DNA from: CAVWCW01 sp963753615
GTDB taxonomy: Bacteria; Pseudomonadota; Gammaproteobacteria; Chromatiales; Chromatiaceae
Reading direction: 5' to 3'
NCBI GenBank assembly: GCA_963753615.1
Contig: CAVWCW010000005.1
Location: 195,190-259,189, forward strand
DNA length: 64,000 nt
Below the pieces are notes generated by a model. It worked only from the letters and a program-made list of their open reading frames with translations, had not been told where the DNA came from and searched no databases. The position numbers were made by a program, and so were the translations under genes. Positions 55,058 through 63,988 of the stretch are shown here, in pieces. Each line of letters opens with the position of its first letter. Positions within the stretch are counted from its first letter, which is position 1.

Positions 55058-56025
55058 ATGCCCCGCGAGCTGCTGCTGTTGCGCCACGGCAAGTCCGATT
55101 GGTCCGAACCGCTGCCGGACTTACAGCGACCGATCACAGACCGCGGCAAGCGCGGAGCCCAGCGAATCGGGGTCTGGCTGCTGGGCGAAGGTCTGCGAGC
55201 CGGACCATGTGGTCAGTTCCCCGGCGGAGCGGGCCCTGGTCACCGCTCAGAAGACCATCAAGGCCATGGGTCGATCGGCCGCGGGCATCGTGCGCGAGCG
55301 GCGGGTCTATGACGCCTCCCTGGGGCACCTGCTGGCGGTACTGGCCGAAGTGCCGGCGGCGGCCCAACGGGTAATGCTGGTGGGTCACAACCCGGGACTG
55401 GAGGAACTGCTGGAGTACCTTAGCCACCAGCGCACGGAGATCCCGGCCGACGGCAAGCTGCTGCCCACCGCGACCCTGGCGCGGCTGGAGATGCCCGACG
55501 ATTGGCAGCGGCTGGAGGCCCGCTGCGCCCGCCTGCTTGGCATCACCCGGGGCGCGGAACTGCCGGAGAAGTTTCCCTTCCCGGGTCCCGGCAGCGACGA
55601 TTTGCGCGACCGCCCCGCCTATTACTACACCCAGTCTTCGGTGATCCCCTACCGCCGCCACCAAGGCGAGCTGCAGGTGCTGATCGTCTCGTCGAGCAAG
55701 AAAAAGCATTGGGTGGTACCCAAGGGCATCCAGGACCCCGGCGCCAGCCCCGAGGAATCTGCCGCCAAAGAGGCCTGGGAAGAGGCCGGAGTGGAGGGGA
55801 AGGTGGACGAGCGGCCGCTGGGCAGCTACCAGTACGAGAAATGGGGCTCGGTCTGCACCTGCAGCGTCTATCCCATGGAGGTCACCCGCGTCGTGCCGGA
55901 GGACGAGTGGGAGGAACGCCACCGCGGGCGCGAATGGGTGACGCCCGGAAACTGCCGCCGAGCGCCTGCGCCAGCCGGAACTGGGGCCTCTGGTCTTGGC
56001 CCTGGCCGGGCAGCTGAAAGCTTGA
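55058..56025 (+). CDS. Histidine phosphatase (SixA-like) fused to Nudix hydrolase, two frame breaks
   Basis: About 322 residues after correction. The N-terminal phosphatase has LLLLRHGKSDW (H10) and MLVGHNPGLEELLEYL. From about residue 190 it is a Nudix domain with YYYTQSSVIPYRR, KKKHWVVPKGIQDPG and KEAWEEAGVEG; the first Glu of the canonical box is Ala and the Arg is Lys, while the core EE pair is kept. Extra bases at about 55195 and about 55947 shift the frame; removal gives a clean stop (GQLKA). Such fusions in reverse order occur in mycobacterial MutT1. Confidence 0.82.
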
Positions 56026-56029
56026 TTCG

Positions 56030-56728
56030 ATGGCGCGTCTGATCGCGGCCCTGATCCGCCACGGCGACTACCGGCAGCGGCCCAACACCCCGAGCGCCCA
56101 CCAACCCTATCCGCTGAACGCCGAGGGTGAGGCCCAAGCGGCCCGAGCCGCCGCCGCCATCCACGCCGAGGCCCAGGCCCAGGGCTGGCGGGTGGTCGAC
56201 CCGATCGACAGCTCGCAACTGCTGCGCGCCTGGCAGACGGCGCGCATTATCGGCCGCGCTCTGACTCCGGACCGGGAACCGCTGATCGAGAGCTTCGACG
56301 CCCTTGCCGAGCGGGGCCTCGGCAGCGCCGCCAATCTGAACCTGGACGAGATCGCCGAGGCACTGCGGGACGACCCGCGCTACCCCGAACCGCCGCCGAA
56401 CTGGAAGGCCGACAGCCACTACCGCCTGCCGCTGCAAGGGGCCGAATCCCTGCTCGATGCCGGAGAACGGGTGGCCGGCCACCTGCGGGCGCGCATGCGG
56501 GCGCTGGGAACCCAGGTGGACCGCGACAGCCTGAAGCTGTTCGTCGGCCACGGCGCGGCTTTCCGCCACGCCGCTTACCGGCTGGGGGTACTTCGGTTCG
56601 AGGATATCGCCCGCTTGAGCATGTATCATGCGAGCCCGGTCTATCTGGAGTTGCTGGCGGACGGCAGCTGGAAGCAGGTAGCCGGCAACTGGAAGATCCG
56701 CCACAGCGACAGCGAATTCACCGATTGA
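56030..56728 (+). CDS. Second histidine phosphatase of the GAK locus
   Basis: 232 residues. The catalytic block IRHGDYRQRPN begins near residue 9, the second Arg is in SSQLLRAWQTARII, and the C-terminal His block is LFVGHGAAFRHAAYRLG. It belongs to the branch-2-free histidine phosphatase (phosphoglycerate mutase-like) superfamily. The start lies five bases after the stop of the fused phosphatase-Nudix gene. The substrate is unknown. Confidence 0.87.
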   Translation: MARLIAALIRHGDYRQRPNTPSAHQPYPLNAEGEAQAARAAAAIHAEAQAQGWRVVDPIDSSQLLRAWQTARIIGRALTPDREPLIESFDALAERGLGSAANLNLDEIAEALRDDPRYPEPPPNWKADSHYRLPLQGAESLLDAGERVAGHLRARMRALGTQVDRDSLKLFVGHGAAFRHAAYRLGVLRFEDIARLSMYHASPVYLELLADGSWKQVAGNWKIRHSDSEFTD

Positions 56729-56735
56729 GCCTGAG

Positions 56736-58106
56736 ATGAAAAAGCACCGCTATAATCAGACCCTGCCCCGCTACCGGGGTCAGGAATGGGTGCAAGCAAC
56801 CCTGCCGCGCAAGTCCGAACTCTGGGCCCCCGGCAATCCGCGCTCCATGGGCAAGGACCGCTCCCATTACCGCAGCCTGTCGAAGGAACTGGAGACCCTG
56901 ATCACCCGCGACAGCTGGCAGTGGCCGAGCCGCACCACCTTTTTTTTCTCCGATCTGCACGCGGATGCCGACGCCTTTTTCGCCTCCCTGGTGGCCTCCG
57001 GCGGGATCAAAAAGACCGGCCCGGACGATGCCGACTTCAAGCTCACCAAAGCCGGCCGCCAGGCGCGTTTTCTCATCGGCGGCGACTGCTTCGACAAAGG
57101 CCCCAGCAGCCTGCGGGTGCTGCGGGTGCTGCGCGGGCTGATGGACCAGGGGGCCCGAGTACGTATCCTCGCGGGCAATCACGATATCCGGATGCTGCTC
57201 GGCATTCGCTCCCTGGAGCTGGCCACCGACCCGCGCACCGAGCACTTCTTTATCCGCATGGGGCCCAAGGTGGTGCCCTTCCTCCAGGAGATCCGCGACC
57301 ACTATCTCACCGGCAAAAAGGCGCTGCAGAACGTCCCCAGCACCCGTGAGTGCCGGCGCCGGCTGTACCCCTCCAAACGCTGGTTCAAAGAGTTCCCGCA
57401 ATTGGCCAGTTGGGTGATGCCGGATGCCGGGATCGAGCGCGAGATCAAGCGCCTGCGGGCCAAGATGGAGGGATTCGAAGGCCACTGCCGGCGCGCCGGG
57501 CTGAGCCTGCGCGAGGTCTATGCCGCCACCCGGCAGTGGCGCAAGCTGTTCCTGGAACCCAAGGGAGAGTTCGCCTGGTTCTACCGCCAGATGCGGCTGG
57601 CGCACAAAGACGGCTCCTTCCTGTTTATCCACGCCGGCCTCGACGACCGCATCGCCCGCATCCTCAGTCAGCGTGGGCTCAAGCACCTGAACCGCAAGTT
57701 CCGCCGGCAGGTAGAAGGTGACCCGTTCGAGTTCTATTACGGGCCACTGGCCAACACCATCCGCACCAAGTACCGGGAGGTCGACATGCCGCTGACCCGA
57801 CGCGGCGTCGAAGCGGTGCGCAGCAAGGGCATCCACGCCATCGTCCACGGCCACCGCAACCTGTTGCACGGCCAGCGCATCATGTTGCGCAAGGGCATGA
57901 TCAACTTCGAATGCGACACCACTCTGGACCGCAATACGCGACGCAAGGAAGGGCTCAACGGCCTGGGCGCCTCGGTTACCATCTTTCATCCCAGCGGTCA
58001 GGCCCTGGGGATCAGCGCCGACTACCCCTTCATCAAGCTGTTTCAGCCGGAGGCGGTGCTGCAGCGCCTGCAAGCCGCGGCCCAGGGTAAGAGCAAATCG
58101 AAATGA
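56736..58106 (+). CDS. Large metallophosphoesterase of the GAK locus
   Basis: 456 residues with calcineurin-like metal sites: FFFSDLHADAD, GGDCFDKGP, LAGNHDIRML, LFIHAGLDDR and VHGHRNLLHGQR. The long insertions between the blocks, rich in Arg and aromatic residues (about 170-300), are not typical of small enzymes and may define a dedicated substrate. The C-terminus is Lys-rich (KSKSK). The final codons overlap the amphi-Trp gene by four bases. Confidence 0.86.
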   Translation: MKKHRYNQTLPRYRGQEWVQATLPRKSELWAPGNPRSMGKDRSHYRSLSKELETLITRDSWQWPSRTTFFFSDLHADADAFFASLVASGGIKKTGPDDADFKLTKAGRQARFLIGGDCFDKGPSSLRVLRVLRGLMDQGARVRILAGNHDIRMLLGIRSLELATDPRTEHFFIRMGPKVVPFLQEIRDHYLTGKKALQNVPSTRECRRRLYPSKRWFKEFPQLASWVMPDAGIEREIKRLRAKMEGFEGHCRRAGLSLREVYAATRQWRKLFLEPKGEFAWFYRQMRLAHKDGSFLFIHAGLDDRIARILSQRGLKHLNRKFRRQVEGDPFEFYYGPLANTIRTKYREVDMPLTRRGVEAVRSKGIHAIVHGHRNLLHGQRIMLRKGMINFECDTTLDRNTRRKEGLNGLGASVTIFHPSGQALGISADYPFIKLFQPEAVLQRLQAAAQGKSKSK

Positions 58107-58378
58107 GAGAAAGCAAACAAACTTTCCGCCACGAAGCCCTGCAAGACGGGAAATCGATCCAGGAACTGCTGCAGGCCCTGTGCGCCGGACTGGCCGCCGG
58201 CCGCCTGGAACTGAGCGACGCCGACGACCAGCTTGTGCTCAAACCCGAGGGGCTGCTGCACCTGAAGCTGACCGCCAGCCAGGAAGACAACCAGAACCGC
58301 ATCAACCTGCGCATCACCTGGCAGAGCAAGGACAAAAAGGCGAAGAAGAAATCGGCGCTGAAGATCAAGGGGGGGTAA
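58103..58378 (+). CDS. Amphi-Trp domain small protein (GAK locus)
   Basis: 91 residues, starting FRHEALQDGKSIQELLQAL and ending in alternating beta strands (LHLKLTASQEDNQNRINLRITW) plus a Lys-rich tail. This is the amphi-Trp domain pattern I associate with GAK loci. ATGA overlap with the previous gene. A small accessory or substrate protein of the locus is likely; the reaction is unknown. Confidence 0.82.
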   Translation: MRESKQTFRHEALQDGKSIQELLQALCAGLAAGRLELSDADDQLVLKPEGLLHLKLTASQEDNQNRINLRITWQSKDKKAKKKSALKIKGG

Positions 58379-58426
58379 GGTGCGAGGCGTTAGGCGTGAG
58401 GCGTTTCAGACGACGGACGAGGCGCC

Positions 58427-58489
58427 CAGTCCTCAGTCCTCAGTCCTCAGTCCTCAGTCCTCAGTCCTCAGTCCTCAGTCCTCAATCCT
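58427..58489. repeat. Tandem heptanucleotide repeat
   Basis: Nine units of CAGTCCT, eight perfect and the last CAATCCT, between the convergent GAK locus and proB. The stretch just before has a looser GCGTTAGGCGTGAGGCG repeat. Length variation by slippage is likely, but no coding effect is seen. Confidence 0.9.
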
Positions 58490-58490
58490 G

Positions 58491-59615
58491 TTACATCAGG
58501 ACCAGATTGTCCCGATGGATCAGTTCCTGGTCGTCGATATAACCCAGTATGTCCTCGAACCGGGTACTGGGCTGACCCTGGATGCGGGCGGTCTCCTGGG
58601 CGTCGTAGTTAACCAGGCCGCGGGCCACCTCCCGGCCTCGCTCGTCGACGCAGGAGACCACGTCGCCACGCCCGAAGTCCCCCTCGACCGCCTTGACCCC
58701 CACCGCCAACAGGCTGCGGCCGGACTCCTTGAGCACCCGCACCGCCCCGGAATCCAGGGTCAAGCGCCCGCGCAGCTGCAAGTGGCCCGCTAGCCAGCGC
58801 TTGCGGGCAGTCTGGGCTCCCTGCACCGGTACCAGCAGGGAGCCCAAATCCTCGCCCGCTGCGAGTCGCGTCAGCACCCGCGGCTCGGCCCCCGCCGCAA
58901 TGATCGTGGAGGTGCCGGAGCGGGCCGCCAGCCGCGCCGCCCGTACCTTGGTCACCATGCCGCCGCTGCCCAGACCACTGCCGCTGCCGCCGGCGACCTC
59001 GTCGAGCTGGGGGTTATCGACCCGGGTCTCCCGGATCAGATGGGCTTGCGGATGGCGCCGCGGATCGCCGTCGAAAATCCCCCGCTGATCGGTCAGCAAC
59101 ACCAGCACCTCGGCTTCGATCAGATTGGCCACCAGCGCGGCCAAAGTATCGTTGTCGCCGAAGCGCAGTTCATCGGTGGCGACCGTGTCATTCTCGTTCA
59201 CCACCGGCACCACACCCAGATCGAGCAGGGTGCGCAGCGTACTGCGGGCATTGAGATAACGGCCGCGGTCGGCCAGATCGTCGCGGGTGAGCAAAACCTG
59301 GGCGGTGTGCAATTGGTGCCTTAGAAAGCAAGACTCCCAGGCGCGCACCAGACCCATCTGGCCGATGGCGGCAGCGGCCTGAAGCTGGTGCAGGCTGCTG
59401 GGGCGCTGCTTCCAGCCCATGCGGCTCATCCCCTCCGCCACGGCGCCGGAGGATACCAGCACCAGCTCGCGCCCGGAACGGACCCAGTCCGCCATCTGGT
59501 CTACCCAGCCGGCGAGCACCTCGCGGCTCAGGCCCTGACCATCCCCGGTGAGCAGAGCACTGCCGATCTTGACCACCCAGCGCCGGGTGGCGGGAATTTG
59601 ATCGCGCACGTTCAT
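58491..59615 (-). CDS. proB: Glutamate 5-kinase
   Basis: 374 residues: the amino-acid kinase domain (VVKIGSALLTG, LVSSGAVAEG, VNENDTVATDELRFGDND and TDQRGIFDGDPR) and a C-terminal PUA domain (about 275-374). It phosphorylates glutamate in the first step of proline synthesis. The start chosen is the ATG of MNVRDQ; an ATG five codons upstream is possible. It follows obgE in the same direction, as in many gammaproteobacteria. Confidence 0.95.
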   Translation of the reverse strand: MNVRDQIPATRRWVVKIGSALLTGDGQGLSREVLAGWVDQMADWVRSGRELVLVSSGAVAEGMSRMGWKQRPSSLHQLQAAAAIGQMGLVRAWESCFLRHQLHTAQVLLTRDDLADRGRYLNARSTLRTLLDLGVVPVVNENDTVATDELRFGDNDTLAALVANLIEAEVLVLLTDQRGIFDGDPRRHPQAHLIRETRVDNPQLDEVAGGSGSGLGSGGMVTKVRAARLAARSGTSTIIAAGAEPRVLTRLAAGEDLGSLLVPVQGAQTARKRWLAGHLQLRGRLTLDSGAVRVLKESGRSLLAVGVKAVEGDFGRGDVVSCVDERGREVARGLVNYDAQETARIQGQPSTRFEDILGYIDDQELIHRDNLVLM

Positions 59616-59653
59616 TCTCGCATCACTGATTGGCCAAAGGGTCCCAGGGCTGG

Positions 59654-60703
59654 TCATCGTCGTGCGCCGAGCCGTCTGACTGCTCGGCCTCGCGCAATCG
59701 CCTCCAGCCGCTCCATCAGCGCCGCCATCAGGCGCCCCACCCCGGTGCCGGTGAGCGCCGAGATGGCGAAGACCCGTCCCTCCCAATTCAACTCGGCGAG
59801 CATGCGGTCGCGACGGGCATCCAACTCGTCCGCCGGCAGCAGATCAGCCTTGTTCAATACCAACCAGCGCTCCCGGGACAGCAAGTCGCCACCGAACTTC
59901 CCTAGCTCGGCATCGATACGGCGCACCTGCTCCACCGGATCCACCTGCTCGTCGATCGGCGCGATGTCCACCAGGTGCAGCAACAACCGCGTACGGCCTA
60001 AGTGCTTGAGAAAGCGAATACCCAGCCCGGCTCCCTCGGCGGCCCCTTCGATTACCCCGGGGATATCGGCCAACACAAAGCTGCGCTCGCTGCTGACCCG
60101 CACCACGCCCAGGTTGGGGTAGAGGGTGGTAAATGGATAATCCGCCACCTTTGGACGGGCGCTGGAAACACGCCGGATCAGGCTCGATTTGCCGGCGTTC
60201 GGCATGCCCAACAGGCCCACGTCCGCCAGCACCCGCAGTTCCAGGCGCAGGTCGAAGCGCTCCCCAGGGGTGCCCGGGGTGGACTGGCGCGGAGCTCGGT
60301 TGGTGCTGCTCTTGAAACGGACATTGCCCAGACCGTGCTCGCCGCCGCGGGCCACCAGCAAGGTCTGCTTGTCGGCCAGCACCTCGCCGATCAGGTCGCC
60401 GCTCTCGTCATCCCAAACCTGGGTGCCCAAGGGCACCTTGACGTGGATGCTCTGCCCTTTGCGCCCGAAGCAGTTGCGGCCCATGCCGTTTTGGCCGCGC
60501 TCGGCCCGGAAGCGACGCTGGGTGCGGAAATCCACCAGGGTGTTGAGGCCGGCGTCGCCCTGCAGATAGACGCTGCCACCATCGCCGCCGTCGCCGCCGT
60601 CGGGCCCGCCGCGGGGGATGTACTTCTCTCGCCGGAAACTGACGCAGCCGCTGCCGCCGTCCCCGGCCTCGACCCGAATGCGTGCTTCGTCAACGAATTT
60701 CAT
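59654..60703 (-). CDS. obgE: Obg-family GTPase (ribosome assembly, stress)
   Basis: 349 residues. The glycine-rich Obg fold is at the N-terminus (FVDEARIRVEAGDGGSGCVSF, then GGPDGGDGGDGGSVYL). The GTPase has G1 MPNAGKSSL, G3 DIPGVIEGA and G4 NKADLL. It assembles the 50S subunit and responds to ppGpp. It follows rplU-rpmA after a terminator, the standard order in this class. Confidence 0.96.
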   Translation of the reverse strand: MKFVDEARIRVEAGDGGSGCVSFRREKYIPRGGPDGGDGGDGGSVYLQGDAGLNTLVDFRTQRRFRAERGQNGMGRNCFGRKGQSIHVKVPLGTQVWDDESGDLIGEVLADKQTLLVARGGEHGLGNVRFKSSTNRAPRQSTPGTPGERFDLRLELRVLADVGLLGMPNAGKSSLIRRVSSARPKVADYPFTTLYPNLGVVRVSSERSFVLADIPGVIEGAAEGAGLGIRFLKHLGRTRLLLHLVDIAPIDEQVDPVEQVRRIDAELGKFGGDLLSRERWLVLNKADLLPADELDARRDRMLAELNWEGRVFAISALTGTGVGRLMAALMERLEAIARGRAVRRLGARR

Positions 60704-60738
60704 GGCTAGAGGTTAGCAGTTCCGACCAGGCTGAAACG

Positions 60739-60766
60739 AAAAAGGCCCCGTCGCAGGACGAGGCCT
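60739..60766 (-). terminator. Terminator after rpmA
   Basis: On the minus strand GGCCTCGTC, a short loop and GACGGGGCC form a stem followed by five T. It lies between rpmA and obgE, so some transcripts stop here while obgE and proB are read through or have their own promoter. Confidence 0.85.
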
Positions 60767-60798
60767 CTCACGCGCCGGGTACCGACCGGGTTGACCGG

Positions 60799-61056
60799 TC
60801 AGGCCGGTTCCACGCTCACATACTTGCGGTTGTTGGCGCCCTTGACCTCGAACACCACCTTGCCGTCCGCCTTGGCGAACAGGGTGTGGTCCGGCCACAG
60901 CCCACGTTCACGCCGTTGTGGAATCGAGTGCCGCGCTGGCGCACGATAATGGCGCCGGCTTTGATGCTCTGGCCGCCAAAGACCTTGACGCCCAAGCGTT
61001 TGGATTCTGAATCGCGGCCGTTGCGTAGAACTACCGCCTGCCTTTTTATGTGCCAT
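60799..61056 (-). CDS. rpmA: 50S ribosomal protein L27, two frame breaks
   Basis: Begins MAHKKAGG and ends TLFAKADGKVVFEVKGANNR then KYVSVEPA, the L27 pattern at both ends, and the length is 85 residues. Between about 61030 and 60897 the frame is shifted: the normal middle (NGRDSESKRLGVKVFGGQSI, then RQRGTRFHNGVNVG) is read in another frame. One inserted and one deleted base compensate. L27 is essential, so these must be sequence errors rather than a dead gene. Confidence 0.9.
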   Translation of the reverse strand: MAHKKAGGSSTQRPRFRIQTLGRQGLWRPEHQSRRHYRAPARHSIPQRRERGLWPDHTLFAKADGKVVFEVKGANNRKYVSVEPA

Positions 61057-61070
61057 GTTGGTTTGCCTCC

Positions 61071-61384
61071 TCAGCCAGCGCTGATGCCGGTGATCTGCAG
61101 CTCGGTGTACCACTGCCGATGACCCTGACGCTTCAGGTGCTGCTTGCGCCGCTTGAACTTGATGATGTTGACCTTTTTGCCCCGGCCGTGTGATTTGACG
61201 GTGGCGGTCACCTTGCCGCCTTCCACGTAGGGAGCGCCGACCTTGATATCGTCGCCGTCCGCCACCAGCAGGACCTTGTCGAATTCGACCGCTGCGCCCT
61301 CGTCGGCCGCAGCTTCTCCACCTTCAGGGTGTCGCCCTCGGAAACCCGATACTGTTTACCCCCGGTCTGAATCACCGCATACAT
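61071..61384 (-). CDS. rplU: 50S ribosomal protein L21, one frame break
   Basis: 104 residues once a missing base near 61310 is restored. The N-terminus is MYAVIQTGGKQYRVSEGDTL and the C-terminal part has KVNIIKFKRRKQHLKRQGHR followed by QWYTELQITGISAG. L21 binds 23S rRNA. It is the first gene of the rplU-rpmA pair, divergent from ispB, as in E. coli. Confidence 0.92.
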
Positions 61385-61459
61385 AACCTTTTATCCCCAC
61401 GTTCTTTACGCCTACCGACGCCCACGCCGAAAGGCGCTCTGCCGGAACGAAGACGCGGA

Positions 61460-61489
61460 ATTTTACTCGCCTCTGGCGCCCCGGGTCAA
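61460..61489 (-). promoter_or_regulatory. Sigma-70 promoter of rplU-rpmA
   Basis: On the minus strand, -35 TTGACC (61489-61484), 18 bases, -10 TAAAAT (61465-61460). Both hexamers match in five of six positions. It is about 75 bases before the L21 start codon. The perfect TTGACA at 61520-61525 may be the -35 of the divergent ispB promoter, though its -10 is weak. Confidence 0.7.
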
Positions 61490-61579
61490 ATTCAATCCGC
61501 TAAACGAGGCGATCGCGGCTTGACACCCCCATGAACGGCCCATGGATTCGCTAACTTCGCGCAAATTGACAGAAACTCC

Positions 61580-62548
61580 ATGGAAATTGCCCCCATCCGC
61601 CAACTGGTTGCGGACGACATGAATGCGGTAGACGCCCTGATCCTGCGGCGTCTACGATCTGATGTTGTGCTGATCAACCAAGTCGGCCACTACATCGTCA
61701 AAAGCGGTGGCAAAAGGCTGCGACCGATGATCCTGCTGCTGGCCGCCCGCTCGTTAGGCTACCAGAAGGAGCGACATATCGATCTGGCGGCGATTATCGA
61801 GTTCATCCACACCGCCACCCTACTACACGATGATGTAGTTGATGCATCAGAGATGCGCCGCAACCGCGACACCGCCAATGCGGTCTGGGGTAATGCGGCC
61901 AGCGTCCTGGTAGGGGATTTTCTCTACTCCCGCTCGTTCGAAATGATGGTGGACGTCAATATAATGCGGGTGATGGAGGTCCTCTCCCACGCAACCAACC
62001 GGATTGCCGAAGGCGAGGTGTTACAGTTGCTCAACTGCCACGAGCCTGACACGGACGAAGAAAAATACAAAGAGGTCGTCCTGCGCAAGACTGCTACCCT
62101 GTTTGAGGCAGGTGGTCGCCTTGGGGCTGTTTTATGCGAGGCCAGCCAGGAGGAGGAACAAGCGCTGGCCGACTATGGTCAACATCTGGGGATCGCCTTC
62201 CAGATCGTTGACGACGCCTTGGACTACGCTGCGTCTGAATCGGAGATCGGAAAAAACATTGGCGATGACCTGGCAGAGGGAAAGCCAACGTTGCCCCTGA
62301 TCCGCGCCATGCAGGTAGGCACACCAGAGCAGAAGGCAACGCTGCGCGAAGCGATTGAAAAAGGAGGCCGGGAGTACACCGATCGCGTGATGTCCGCCAT
62401 TGAATCTACCGATGCTATCGAGTACACTTCCCGGCTCGCAAAACAAGAGGCAGACAAGGCGAAGGCGGCACTCGGAATGATTCCTCATTCCCACTACCGC
62501 AGCGCGCTGGAGGCACTGGCGGATTTCGCCGTCCAGCGCACGAGCTGA
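61580..62548 (+). CDS. ispB: Octaprenyl diphosphate synthase
   Basis: 322 residues, trans-isoprenyl diphosphate synthase family. First Asp-rich motif LLHDDVVDASEMRR, preceded by GGKRLRPMILLL; second motif FQIVDDALDY. It makes the C40 (or similar) side chain of ubiquinone. The place next to rplU and in front of tRNA-Pro is common in gammaproteobacteria. Confidence 0.95.
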   Translation: MEIAPIRQLVADDMNAVDALILRRLRSDVVLINQVGHYIVKSGGKRLRPMILLLAARSLGYQKERHIDLAAIIEFIHTATLLHDDVVDASEMRRNRDTANAVWGNAASVLVGDFLYSRSFEMMVDVNIMRVMEVLSHATNRIAEGEVLQLLNCHEPDTDEEKYKEVVLRKTATLFEAGGRLGAVLCEASQEEEQALADYGQHLGIAFQIVDDALDYAASESEIGKNIGDDLAEGKPTLPLIRAMQVGTPEQKATLREAIEKGGREYTDRVMSAIESTDAIEYTSRLAKQEADKAKAALGMIPHSHYRSALEALADFAVQRTS

Positions 62549-62556
62549 TCTTATTT

Positions 62557-62633
<77 letters not shown>

Positions 62634-62644
62634 ATATCCCTTAA

Positions 62645-62673
62645 AAAACAGCGAGTTACATACTCGCTGTTTT
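62645..62673. terminator. Hairpin at the integrase 3' end
   Basis: A perfect 12-base inverted repeat AAAACAGCGAGT / ACTCGCTGTTTT with a five-base loop and T-runs on both strands, a two-way terminator for the tRNA and the integrase. The integrase stop codon (after frame repair) lies within it. Confidence 0.85.
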
Positions 62674-63988
62674 CATTTTTTTCCCCGATTCTCGCCTTGT
62701 GGGGCGAAACTGGGACAACCGATCCACTGCGGCTCTTACGTTATTGGGTGCAAGGTGCGCGTATCGCATCGTCATGCGTATGTCGGAATGACGCAGCAAA
62801 TCGGCCACCTCTCGTATGTGGCACTCCGGCCTGTACTAACCATGTTGCAAAGGTATGGCGAAGATCGTGCGGGTTGAGGTCCTTTATACCAACTTTTTCG
62901 CAGGCGGCTTTGAAGCCTCTCTTTATATCCGCCACCCGCTCACCATTGCGTTTTGCAAACACCCAGGGTGACTGCGGACAGAACTGCTGTTTGAACTCCA
63001 GGCGAAGCTTTAACGCTTCCACGGCGTCATCGTTGAGCGGGATGCTGCCGTGCTTGCCGTTCTTTTGGTCCCGATCGGTGAGGTAGACCATTCCCTGACC
63101 CAGATCGACGCGATCCCAGGTCAGACCCAGCATCTCGCCTTTGCGCATCCCGGTGTTCAGGCCCAACACAATAAAGTCCGGCAGGTAGCTCCGAACCGGG
63201 GCAGCGGCAGCGATGAGGCGGTCAGCATCCTCCCGGCTAATCCAACGAATACGGCCTTCTGGTTCCCTGAGCCGCATACTCTGGACCGGGTTGGGGATAT
63301 CCCACTGCAGCCGACGTCGCCCGAAGTTCAGCGCCGACGACAGCAGGTTCAGCTCCTTGTTCACGGTTGCCGGACCGACACCCTGCCCTCGCCTGCGGTC
63401 GATATAGGCCTGGATATCCGCCGCACCGAGTTCGTTGAGCACTTTGCCCTGAAAGAAAGGCGTCAGCTTCTTCGCAGCGTAATGGTCACGCTCAGGAGCC
63501 CGTTTTTCGGTCGACGGGCCCTGCAGGTAGCGGAGCATCAGATCGTCGTACAGGCGGGGCGGTTCATCACCCCACATCACTTGACGATGAGCCTCCAGCT
63601 TCCACTTGGCCAACAGGGCCTCCGCCTCCTTGCGCTCTACAGTCCGAGTAGAGCGTTTAACGCGTCGGCCGCTTGCGTCGGTGAAGTCGGCGTACCAGTA
63701 CTTGCTGTTCGGCTTTTTAAAGCCCTTGGGTTTGTTTAGGCATGCGCCTTCTCCTCTTTTCGGGGCCAGCGCACCTTCTCCCACGCACGAACCATTGTGC
63801 GCGGGAACCGTCTGGGCTTCAACGTATTTTCGAACAGCTGCTGAGGACACCATGGTCCGGCCGCCGACTGTGGTCCGGGGTAATTCACCCCGGGCCAGGA
63901 GGCGGCGGACCGAGCGGGTAGAGATTCCGCCCAGCTGCCGGCCAACCTCATCCAGGCTCCAAAGCAGCGGCTCCTCATGATCGACCAT
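62656..63988 (-). CDS. Tyrosine-recombinase integrase with N-terminal excisionase-like HTH domain, one frame break
   Basis: About 443 residues. Residues about 8-58 form an HTH_17-type DNA-binding domain (WSLDEVGRQLGGISTRSVRRLLARG, here WSLDEVGRQLG and STRSVRRLLARGELP), as in excisionases. Then SAM-like binding and the catalytic domain: Arg in GLNTGMRKGEML, HDLRHTFATW (H-x-x-R). At about 62818 the frame shifts; continued in the other frame it reads VADLLRHSDIRMTMRYAHLAPNN, giving the His and the Tyr nucleophile, and stops in the terminator. It points at tRNA-Pro, so the island lies further right. Confidence 0.88.

Noticed and set aside
58427..58489. CRISPR or att repeat
   Set aside because: Seven-base units without spacers; simple tandem repeat.
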